From the NCBI GenBank assembly GCA_035999365.1, contig DASYGT010000050.1:192119-256118 (forward strand): DNA of 64,000 bases, in the 5' to 3' direction. This document shows, piece after piece, positions 14,064 through 23,944 of this stretch. Origin of the DNA: DASYGT01 sp035999365 (GTDB lineage Bacteria; Actinomycetota; Actinomycetes; Mycobacteriales; Jatrophihabitantaceae). The notes under the pieces are model-generated. The model was not told the origin of the DNA. It made no database searches and was given only the letters and a program-made list of their open reading frames with translations. The translations under genes were made by a program, and so were the position numbers. How positions within the stretch are numbered: the first letter of the stretch is position 1; each line of letters opens with the position of its first letter.

Positions 14064-16439
14064 ATGGCCGCGCACCACTTGATCGCCTCGGCGATCGCGA
14101 GCAACGACAATCCACTGGCGATCTCGTCCGGCGACAAATGGCTGGTAGTCGTCATCGGGGTCATCGCGCTGCTCGCGCTCGTCTTCGCCTACAGCCTCGT
14201 CCGTGAGGTGCTGAAGGCCGACCAGGGCACGCCGAACATGCAGGAGATCGCCAAGGCGGTGCAGGAGGGCGCGGCTGCGTACCTCAACCGGCAGTTCCGC
14301 ACCCTCGCGGTCTTCTCGGTCATCGTCTTCGTGCTGATGTTCATCCTTCCGCTGAACGTCGCGCACGGCGCGACCAATGTGCGGATCGGCCGCGCGCTGT
14401 TCTTCCTCGTCGGCGCCGCCTTCTCGGCAACCGTCGGTTACATCGGCATGACCCTCGCGACCCGGGCCAACGTCCGCGTCGCTGCCGCCGCCCGCGGTGG
14501 CGGTTCGGAGCGCGGCTTCCACATCGCCTTCCGCACCGGTGGAATCGTCGGCATGCTCACCGTCGGCCTCGGCCTGCTCGGTGCGAGCATCGTTCTGCTC
14601 GTCTACAACGACAACGCACCCACCGTCCTTGAGGGCTTCGGCTTCGGCGGCGCGCTGCTCGCCATGTTCATGCGTGTCGGCGGCGGCATCTTCACCAAGG
14701 CTGCCGACGTCGGCGCCGACCTCGTCGGCAAGGTCGAGGCGGGAATCCCTGAGGACGACCCACGCAACGCGGCGACGATCGCCGACAACGTCGGTGACAA
14801 CGTCGGTGACTGCGCAGGTATGGCCGCCGACCTCTTCGAGTCCTACGCCGTCACCCTGGTAGCGGCGCTGATCCTGGGCCAGGCTGCCTTCGGCGCCAAG
14901 GGCTTGCTGCTGCCGCTCTTCATCGGCGGTATCGGCATCATCAGCTCCGTCGTCGGCATCCTCACGACCAAGCTGCGCGCGAGCGACCGCAACGGACTCG
15001 TGCCGATCAACCGCGGCTTCATCATCTCGGCGCTGGTATCGCTCGCCCTGGTCGCGATCGTCACCTTCAGCTACCTGCCGGCGAAGTTCAGCGGCTTCCA
15101 CGGAGTGCTCGGCTTCAGTGCCTTCGGCAACCTCGGGGACGCGAGCAAGATCGACGGCAACCCGAAGGTCATCGCCTTCGTCGCAGTGCTCATCGGCATC
15201 TCTCTCGCCGTGATCATCCAGCAGCTCACCGGTTACTTCACGGACACGGTGCGCCGCCCCGTCAAGGACGTTGCCAAGACGTCGCTGACAGGACCAGCCA
15301 CCGTGATCCTCTCCGGCATCGCACTCGGTCTCGAGTCGGCGGTGTACACGGCGGTGCTGATCGCCCTCGCGGTGTTCGGTGCATTCATGCTCGGCTTCGG
15401 CTCCATCCCGGTCGCATTGTTCGCAGTCGCGCTGGCCGGATGTGGTCTGCTGACCACCGCCGGCGTGATCGTCTCGATGGATACCTTCGGTCCGGTCAGC
15501 GACAACGCGCAGGGCGTCGCCGAGATGAGCGGTGACATCGACGAGGCGGGTGCTCGGGTGCTCACCGATCTCGACGCGGTGGGAAACACCACCAAGGCCA
15601 TCACGAAGGGCATCGCCATCGCGACGGCCGTCCTCGCCGCAACGGCGCTGTTCGGCTCGTTCACGGACGCGGTGAGCATCGCGCAGGCGAAGAACAATGC
15701 GGGTGGTTCCGGGTTCGCCGCTGTCGTCGCGTCGCCGAACGTCCTGGTCGGGCTCATCATCGGCGCTGCGGTCGTCTTCCTGTTCAGTGGACTGGCGATC
15801 AGCGCTGTCGGCCGAGCGGCAGGCCGGGTGGTCTTCGAGGTGCGCGAGCAATTCCGCACCAAGCCCGGGATCATGGACTACACCGAGAAGCCGGATTACG
15901 GCCGTGTGGTGGACATCTGCACGAAGGACTCGTTGCGCGAACTGGCCACGCCGGGTCTTCTGGCGATCTTCGCTCCGATCACCATCGGCTTCGCCTTCGG
16001 CGCCGGCCCGCTGGCCGGTTACCTCGGTGGCGCCATCGGCGCCGGTGTCCTGATGGCCGTCTTCCTGGCCAACTCCGGTGGTGCGTGGGACAACGCCAAG
16101 AAGATGGTCGAGGACGGTGCGTACGGCGGCAAGGGCAGTGAGTCGCATGCCGCGACCGTCATCGGCGACACCGTCGGTGACCCGTTCAAGGACACGGCAG
16201 GCCCGGCCATCAACCCGCTGATCAAGGTGATGAACCTGGTGTCGGTGTTGATCGCGCCCGCCGTCATCAAGTACAGCGTGGGCGACCACAAGAGCAACGC
16301 GATCCGCGCCGTCATCGCGATCATCTCCTTTGCCATCATCGCGACCGCGGTGATCGTGTCGAAGCGGCGGACCGTCTCGATGGGTGCGATCCCGGGCGAC
16401 GAGGCCCCGGCCACGCCCGCACAGACAGCCGCTGCATAG
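14064..16439 (+). CDS. hppA: Membrane H+-translocating pyrophosphatase, K+-independent type
   Basis: 791 residues with about 16 membrane helices; GGGGAG precedes the ATG. It couples hydrolysis of cytoplasmic pyrophosphate to proton export. The catalytic signature GGGIFTKAADVGADLVGKVEAGIPEDD...DNVGDNVGDCAGMAADLFESY is complete, and the later acidic motif GDTVGDPFKDTAGP is present. Lys511 in GNTTKA, where K+-dependent enzymes have Ala, marks the K+-independent proton-pumping class. Pyrophosphate released by tRNA charging, DNA synthesis and isoprenoid synthesis (several such genes lie in this window) would be the fuel. A 10-bp hairpin ends the transcript. Confidence 0.96.
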   Translation: MAAHHLIASAIASNDNPLAISSGDKWLVVVIGVIALLALVFAYSLVREVLKADQGTPNMQEIAKAVQEGAAAYLNRQFRTLAVFSVIVFVLMFILPLNVAHGATNVRIGRALFFLVGAAFSATVGYIGMTLATRANVRVAAAARGGGSERGFHIAFRTGGIVGMLTVGLGLLGASIVLLVYNDNAPTVLEGFGFGGALLAMFMRVGGGIFTKAADVGADLVGKVEAGIPEDDPRNAATIADNVGDNVGDCAGMAADLFESYAVTLVAALILGQAAFGAKGLLLPLFIGGIGIISSVVGILTTKLRASDRNGLVPINRGFIISALVSLALVAIVTFSYLPAKFSGFHGVLGFSAFGNLGDASKIDGNPKVIAFVAVLIGISLAVIIQQLTGYFTDTVRRPVKDVAKTSLTGPATVILSGIALGLESAVYTAVLIALAVFGAFMLGFGSIPVALFAVALAGCGLLTTAGVIVSMDTFGPVSDNAQGVAEMSGDIDEAGARVLTDLDAVGNTTKAITKGIAIATAVLAATALFGSFTDAVSIAQAKNNAGGSGFAAVVASPNVLVGLIIGAAVVFLFSGLAISAVGRAAGRVVFEVREQFRTKPGIMDYTEKPDYGRVVDICTKDSLRELATPGLLAIFAPITIGFAFGAGPLAGYLGGAIGAGVLMAVFLANSGGAWDNAKKMVEDGAYGGKGSESHAATVIGDTVGDPFKDTAGPAINPLIKVMNLVSVLIAPAVIKYSVGDHKSNAIRAVIAIISFAIIATAVIVSKRRTVSMGAIPGDEAPATPAQTAAA

Positions 16440-16452
16440 GTCGAGACATGCG

Positions 16453-16489
16453 ACACGGGCGGTTCCGGCACGGCCGGGGCCGCCCGTGT
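16453..16489 (+). terminator. Hairpin after hppA
   Basis: Perfect 10-bp stem ACACGGGCGG (16453-16462) with CCGCCCGTGT (16480-16489), 17-base loop, 14 bases past the hppA stop. No U-tract, typical for this GC content. Confidence 0.6.
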
Positions 16490-16554
16490 GCGTTGCACGC
16501 GGTGCTCGTCGGCACCGCGACCCCGATCGTCGACGAGGCGGGTGCGCGGTGACG

Positions 16555-17127
16555 ATGCAGTTCTCGCTGTTCGGCGCCGCTGCGGCCGAACCCTCGCTGG
16601 ACGATCTGGACGGCGTGCTTCTCGCGGGCGGCCACTGGGTGCGTTCGCAGGAGTCCGCGCGTCTGTCCGTCGTAGTCGGCGATCGGTGGCGCGCCGATGC
16701 GCTTGCCGAGGCCTTCGTGGCCTTGGGCGTGGACGGTCAGGACGTCGTCGTGCGCTCGGAGGGTGGCTACGGGGTGCGGACGGCGTTCGACGCGGCGCTC
16801 ACGGCGGCAGCGAACCGGTGGCGGCGCGGCGCCCTCGATGCTCCGCCACCCGACTTCGCCCTCACCGCGGGCGGGCTGCGGCTGTGGGCGATCAGCGCGG
16901 GGAGCCGCGACGATGTCGGCTACCTGCTTGCGACTGCCGAGCCCGACGATCCGATGCACCTGGCCGCTGGTGCCCAGCTAGCCCGGCTGGGGCTCGCCGC
17001 GGTGTCGATCGGGCTGCGGGGCGGCCCCGGGTGGCGGGTCACATCGGTCAAGCGCATCCGTCGGCTGGCGGAGCTGCTCGGGCCGCCGCCGTACGGGGGA
17101 GCGTCCGCCTGGCCGCTTGTGCGATGA
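16555..17127 (+). CDS. Conserved actinobacterial protein upstream of topA (Rv3647c-like)
   Basis: 190 residues from ATG 16555; GTG 16549 in frame is possible. The N-terminus MQFSLFGAAAAEPSLDDLDGVLLAGGHWVR and the ends VGDRWRADALAEAF, RSEGGYGVRTAF and VKRIRRLAELLGPPP suit the conserved protein found just upstream of topA in actinobacteria. No membrane segment or known catalytic motif is evident; predicted soluble and cytoplasmic. Position between hppA and topA, with a 76-base gap to topA, is the main clue. Function unknown. Confidence 0.75.
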   Translation: MQFSLFGAAAAEPSLDDLDGVLLAGGHWVRSQESARLSVVVGDRWRADALAEAFVALGVDGQDVVVRSEGGYGVRTAFDAALTAAANRWRRGALDAPPPDFALTAGGLRLWAISAGSRDDVGYLLATAEPDDPMHLAAGAQLARLGLAAVSIGLRGGPGWRVTSVKRIRRLAELLGPPPYGGASAWPLVR

Positions 17128-17203
17128 ACGGGATGTTTGCGGGGGTCCTGTACCGTCCGCGACGGCGGTTGGACCAGACTGCCGGCCGACCAGTGGGAGA
17201 GAC

Positions 17204-19977
<2,774 letters not shown>

Positions 19978-19993
<16 letters not shown>

Positions 19994-20010
19994 ACCAACC
20001 CCCGGTCGCG
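19978..20010. terminator. Bidirectional hairpin between topA and the surface protein gene
   Basis: CGCGACCG (19978-19985) pairs with CGGTCGCG (20003-20010), extended inside by GGG with CCC; the topA stop codon lies in the loop. Placed between two converging genes. Confidence 0.5.
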
Positions 20011-20024
20011 CGCCGTGCTGGCGG

Positions 20025-22460
20025 TTATCGGCTGCGCCGACTCCGTCCCGCGAGAATGAGGGCGGCCCCGCCTCCGATCGCGGCGAGACCCGAACCGCCC
20101 AGGACCACCGTCGGCTGGCCGGTTCTGGCCAGCGGTGGCGTCGTCGCAGTCGGCGGCTGGACGAGCACCGTCTCGCTGGGTACGCCGGGGGCCGTGTGTA
20201 CGAACGGATCGGGCACTCCTCCGAGCAGTAGCGCCTCGACGAAGCTGTAGCAGCCGCTGGCACGCAGGGTCACGGCGGCGGTCTCGTAGTCACCGTCGCC
20301 CGATGTCGGAACGGGGGGCAGCGTTGCCGCCACAGGAGCACGCGTCCAGTCGAGGTGCGCGCAGGAACCGTGGCTGGCAGGGACCGGCCCGAGCAACTGC
20401 GCGCTGATCGAACCGGTGACACCCGCGGTACCGGTCACGGTGACGCGGTCCCGGATCGCTGCGCCGGCCGTGGCCTCGTTGCTCGCGGCCTGCGTCTGCA
20501 GATCAGGCGTGAGGACGACGGTCGATTCGCTGTCCGTGCCGAGAGGTGTGAGCACCGGCGACCCGGGCATCGACACCGGTGTCAACGATTCGCGGTAGGT
20601 ATAGCAGCCGGCGCGGGTCAGACGGACCGGAGCGCTCACATAAGTCCCGTCACCGGTGACGTCGATCGTCGCCGTACCTGCGGTAAGGGCTGTACCAGAG
20701 TGGGCGATGGCGCTCTGCCAAGCGGCGTCGGAGTATTGCCGGCATCCGCTGTGCGGATCGCCGGGCAGCGGGCCGAAGAGGGTCGCGATCATGGTGGCCC
20801 GTTGACCGTTCATTCCTGTGACAAGGATCTTGTCGGTGAGCTCGGCGCCGATCGCGGCGATCTGCGCCGACGCCGTTGTGGACACCCGCGGCGTCGTGAC
20901 GAGTGTCGATTCGTTCGCAGCGGTGGGTAGCGACGTCGCGGTCGCACCGGAGGGTGTGAGGGTGAGCGTTTCGGCCCAGCCCCAACATCCGGGAAGGGAC
21001 GCCGCGGGCCCAACGATGGGGTATGTGCCATTGCCGCCGTTGTGGGCTCCGTCGACGTGGGCGGTGACCGGATGCGCGGCCGATGCGGTGAACTCGGCGA
21101 GGGTGACGTCACTGCACGCACCCGACGGCGGCGCAGGGACGGGCCCGTACAGGGTTGCGGCGATCGTGCCGTCTTCCCCGTCGTCGCCCGTCACGCTCAC
21201 CTCGTCGACGAGGGGCTGGCCGGTGATCGTCTGGCCGAGGCTGACACGGGTGACGATGGTCGGAGTCGGCATCTCCGGATCGGCCGCCTCGAGGGTCCAG
21301 GTGGTCGTACCGGGTGGCACGACGAAGGTCGTGGTCGCGTCGACCGGGACATACAGCGGGCCGCCGGGCGGACCCCCGAGCTCCCGTGCGTGGTACGTGG
21401 CGCCGACGGCGAGAGCGCCGAGCGGCGCGGCAGTCGGGCTCGTCCCGGTCGTCACCGAGGGGACAACGACCGTGCCCACGGCGTCGGTGATCGCGAAGCG
21501 GTAACCCGCGACCGGAGTGTGGGTCGGATCGTGGGCCGCGACCTTCACCAGGTACACGGTGCGCAGGCGTCGCACCGGGCCGGTGTGCTGACCGCCCTGT
21601 GTGCTCGGCGGCCCGGTGACGAGCATCCCCTGCTCGCCCGCGCTCGCATATACGTCGACCGACGTCCACGACTGGACCGAGGCGGCGATGGTGAAGGTCG
21701 ATGACGTCCCGTCAGGGATCCGGAAACCGACGACGGCCCGGCCCGCCGAGTCGGTGGTCACCGAGTGCACGCTCAGGGTGACGTTGGTGCCGCTCACGGA
21801 GACGACTGCGCCGGGAACCGGTTTGCCGCTCGCCGATGTCACGCTGACCGTCGCCGAATACGGGGTGTTGGTCGCGGTGTCAGCCGCCGGCCAGCTGACG
21901 ACGACGGTGTACGGACCGGCGAGCGATGCGGCCCGGGCGAGCATCGCGTTCGCGCCGGCGACCGACGTGCCACCGCGTCCGTTGACGAGATAGCTCCATT
22001 GCATGCCGCGGTCGATGTGGTCGTACTTGTGGCTGTTCAGTGCGCTCAGTTCGGCGAGCTGCACGTCGGACGTGTCGGCTCGCGCGTACAAGTGATTCAG
22101 CTCGCCGTAGACGGCGTCGGTGATCGTGGCGTGCTTCGTGTACGGCCCGCGCAACGGACCGTGTGCGTTGGCGTCGATGCAGGTGCCCAGCCGGCCACCC
22201 GCGCCGGGCACCTTCCACAGCACGAGGGGCTCGAAGGGTGAGGTGAAGACGCGACCGCCGACCCACGAGCCGCTCGACCCCTCCGAACCCGGAGTGCCTG
22301 CCGCGGCGAAAACCAATGGCGTGAGGATCGCGGCCAGAGCGGTGACCGTGACTGCCACGGCGACGCGGCCGAGGCGGTGGAGCCAGGGTGCCAGGCCCCG
22401 ACGCCACGACTTGTGCAGATGGCGATGGTGACCCCGGACCCGGAAGCGATGATTCGACAC
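20025..22460 (-). CDS. LARTG-anchored cell-surface protein with three tandem repeats
   Basis: 811 residues, GTG start with GGGGAAGG upstream. A basic N-region and hydrophobic stretch (residues about 32-54) form a signal peptide. Residues 195-275 look like a bacterial Ig-like domain (PVPGAVVSVSG...DSAGRAVVGF). From about 404, 530 and 661 begin three related units of 125-130 residues, each with VTG...ATLxGPxP, a Cys near SGAC/SGC and a second Cys before a (Y/W)xxxE(S/T/A)L strand. The end is LARTG (777-781), a hydrophobic helix and RSRRSR: a sorting signal of the LAXTG form used by class E sortases of high-GC actinobacteria. Probably wall-anchored; adhesion or aerial-surface roles are guesses. 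No sortase gene is nearby. Confidence 0.85.
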   Translation of the reverse strand: MSNHRFRVRGHHRHLHKSWRRGLAPWLHRLGRVAVAVTVTALAAILTPLVFAAAGTPGSEGSSGSWVGGRVFTSPFEPLVLWKVPGAGGRLGTCIDANAHGPLRGPYTKHATITDAVYGELNHLYARADTSDVQLAELSALNSHKYDHIDRGMQWSYLVNGRGGTSVAGANAMLARAASLAGPYTVVVSWPAADTATNTPYSATVSVTSASGKPVPGAVVSVSGTNVTLSVHSVTTDSAGRAVVGFRIPDGTSSTFTIAASVQSWTSVDVYASAGEQGMLVTGPPSTQGGQHTGPVRRLRTVYLVKVAAHDPTHTPVAGYRFAITDAVGTVVVPSVTTGTSPTAAPLGALAVGATYHARELGGPPGGPLYVPVDATTTFVVPPGTTTWTLEAADPEMPTPTIVTRVSLGQTITGQPLVDEVSVTGDDGEDGTIAATLYGPVPAPPSGACSDVTLAEFTASAAHPVTAHVDGAHNGGNGTYPIVGPAASLPGCWGWAETLTLTPSGATATSLPTAANESTLVTTPRVSTTASAQIAAIGAELTDKILVTGMNGQRATMIATLFGPLPGDPHSGCRQYSDAAWQSAIAHSGTALTAGTATIDVTGDGTYVSAPVRLTRAGCYTYRESLTPVSMPGSPVLTPLGTDSESTVVLTPDLQTQAASNEATAGAAIRDRVTVTGTAGVTGSISAQLLGPVPASHGSCAHLDWTRAPVAATLPPVPTSGDGDYETAAVTLRASGCYSFVEALLLGGVPDPFVHTAPGVPSETVLVQPPTATTPPLARTGQPTVVLGGSGLAAIGGGAALILAGRSRRSR

Positions 22461-22499
22461 GTCGGCCTTCCCCGTTGTGAACGTCGTGCGCGAGCAGTG

Positions 22500-22540
22500 G
22501 AGCGAACCGCCTCGCGGCGGCCGCGCTCCGAGGTTCGCTC
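22500..22540. repeat. Inverted repeat between the surface protein and methyltransferase genes
   Basis: GAGCGAACC (22500-22508) pairs with GGTTCGCTC (22532-22540), with a GC-rich loop that can itself fold. It sits 40 bases upstream of the surface protein start and could be a terminator of the methyltransferase gene or an operator. Confidence 0.4.
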
Positions 22541-22610
22541 AGGAGGTCGCATGTCGTGGCTGTCTGTCGCCGCCCTGTGGACGGTCGTCGGGGTGTGGAC
22601 GGCGAACTTG

Positions 22611-23387
22611 TCAGCCGTTGGCTCGATGTGCCACGGCGAAGATGCGCCGGAACGGGAACAGCGTGCCGTGCGGGCCAGGGGGATAGGCGCGTCGCAGCGC
22701 GTCGGCGTATTCGGTTTCGAACGCGGCGGCGTCGGTCGTGTCGAGTGCCGCCAGCACCGGTCGCAGGCCGGTGCCGCGAACCCACTCGAGAACCGGGTCG
22801 ACTCCCTGCAGCACGTGGAGGTAGGTGGTCTCCCACACGTCGACCGTCAGCCCCTCGTGGAGGAGCAAGGCCGCGTAGGTCGACGGGGTGCCGACTGCGT
22901 CGTCATGACGGAGCACCTCACCGAGCTGCGCACGCCAGCGTGCGGACAAGGCGAGATTGCGCATCAGCCCGTGCGACGGCGCCTCGAAGTTGCCCGGCAC
23001 CTGCAGGGCGATCCACCCCCCGGGCGGCAGCCCAGCGGCCCACCGCTGGAACAGCTGCTGGTGGCGCGGAACCCATTGCAGCGTTGCGTTGCTGACGATC
23101 ACGTCGACGTCGGCCGGCGGCTGCCAGTCGGCGACATCGCCCATGCGGAAGGTGAGCCGGTCGCCGGTCAGCTCCGCCGCCCTGTCGATCATCTCGGGGG
23201 ACGAGTCGATTCCTTCTATCGCGGCCTCCGGCCACCGCCGCGCGAGAAGCTCCGTGAGCGTGCCCGGACCGCAGCCCAGGTCGACCACCCGGCGTGGGGC
23301 GTCATGCCCGATTCTGGCGACCAAGTCGAGGAACGGGCGGCCGCGTTCGCCGGCGTATCGGGCGTATTGCGCTGGGTCCCACCTCAT
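22611..23387 (-). CDS. tam: Trans-aconitate 2-methyltransferase-like protein
   Basis: 258 residues with AGAGGA before the ATG. Class I SAM methyltransferase: opening MRWDPAQYARYAGERGRPF is characteristic of Tam; SAM loop VVDLGCGPG at 34-42, IEGIDSSPEMI, FRMGDVADW, then SNATLQWVPRH and PPGGWIALQVPGN. Tam methylates trans-aconitate formed spontaneously from cis-aconitate in the citric acid cycle, relieving inhibition of aconitase. C-terminal cap residues (VWETTYLHVLQG) also fit. Transcribed divergently from a MarR gene, with a palindromic operator between, so probably repressed by it. Confidence 0.85.
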   Translation of the reverse strand: MRWDPAQYARYAGERGRPFLDLVARIGHDAPRRVVDLGCGPGTLTELLARRWPEAAIEGIDSSPEMIDRAAELTGDRLTFRMGDVADWQPPADVDVIVSNATLQWVPRHQQLFQRWAAGLPPGGWIALQVPGNFEAPSHGLMRNLALSARWRAQLGEVLRHDDAVGTPSTYAALLLHEGLTVDVWETTYLHVLQGVDPVLEWVRGTGLRPVLAALDTTDAAAFETEYADALRRAYPPGPHGTLFPFRRIFAVAHRANG

Positions 23388-23399
23388 GGTGATCCTCTC

Positions 23400-23425
23400 G
23401 ACGTCAAGAAATATATCTTGACGTC
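23400..23425. promoter_or_regulatory. Palindromic MarR operator
   Basis: Arms GACGTCAAGA (23400-23409) and TCTTGACGTC (23416-23425) are perfect inverted repeats around AATATA. The self-complementary core TTGACGTCAA continues at 23418-23427. It lies in the 62-base gap between the divergent tam-like and marR genes and is far richer in A/T than its surroundings, as expected of an operator overlapping both promoters. Confidence 0.7.
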
Positions 23426-23449
23426 AAGGGATATGGCACCATGGTGGTC

Positions 23450-23944
23450 ATGCGGGACGAAGTCGACGAGATCGTCGCAGCATGGCGCCGCGAGCGGCCC
23501 GATCTTGATGTCACGCCGCTGCAGGTGCTCTCGCGCGTCAGCCGCCTGGCCGACGTCCTCGCCGAGCGGCGCACCGCCGCGTTCGTGGAACACGGCCTGC
23601 AGGCGCACGAGTTCGACGTGCTCTCGGCGCTGCGCCGCGCGGGAGAGCCATTCGAGCTGACCGCTGGTGAGCTGAGCGCGCTGACCCACGTCACGTCGGG
23701 AACCATGACCAGCCGCCTCGACCGTCTCACCGGCCGCAGTCTCGTGTCGCGGCACAACGATCCGGACGACGGCCGGTTGGTGCGCGTGCGCCTGACGGTG
23801 GCGGGGCGCCGTCGGGTCGACGCCGCGCTCGTCGCGCTCCTCGAGTCCGAGCACCAACTTCTCGCGGTCCTCGCGGCCGGAGACCATGCCCGGCTCGCGG
23901 CCGGCCTGCGCGCTCTGCTGCTCGCGGCCGACCCGCCCGATTGA
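23450..23944 (+). CDS. MarR-family regulator
   Basis: 164 residues from ATG 23450; ATG 23441 adds three. A winged helix core: LQAHEFDVLSALRRAG, LTAGELSALTHVTSGTMTSRLDRLTGRSLV and the wing SRHNDPDDGRLVRVRLT, with long flanking helices for dimerisation. MarR proteins bind palindromes and are released by small ligands. The adjacent operator and divergent methyltransferase indicate autorepression and control of tam-like. The ligand is unknown. Its stop overlaps a TTG that starts the MFS-Tmk gene. Confidence 0.88.
   Translation: MRDEVDEIVAAWRRERPDLDVTPLQVLSRVSRLADVLAERRTAAFVEHGLQAHEFDVLSALRRAGEPFELTAGELSALTHVTSGTMTSRLDRLTGRSLVSRHNDPDDGRLVRVRLTVAGRRRVDAALVALLESEHQLLAVLAAGDHARLAAGLRALLLAADPPD

Noticed and set aside
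14052..16289. Long open frame on the minus strand opposite hppA
   Set aside because: Produced by GC codon bias; the opposite frame is a perfect pyrophosphatase and the antisense product has only low-complexity Asp/Glu/Arg-rich sequence.
20025..22460. A sortase gene close to the LARTG protein
   Set aside because: Neighbouring genes are topA and a methyltransferase; no TLxTC motif protein seen in the window.
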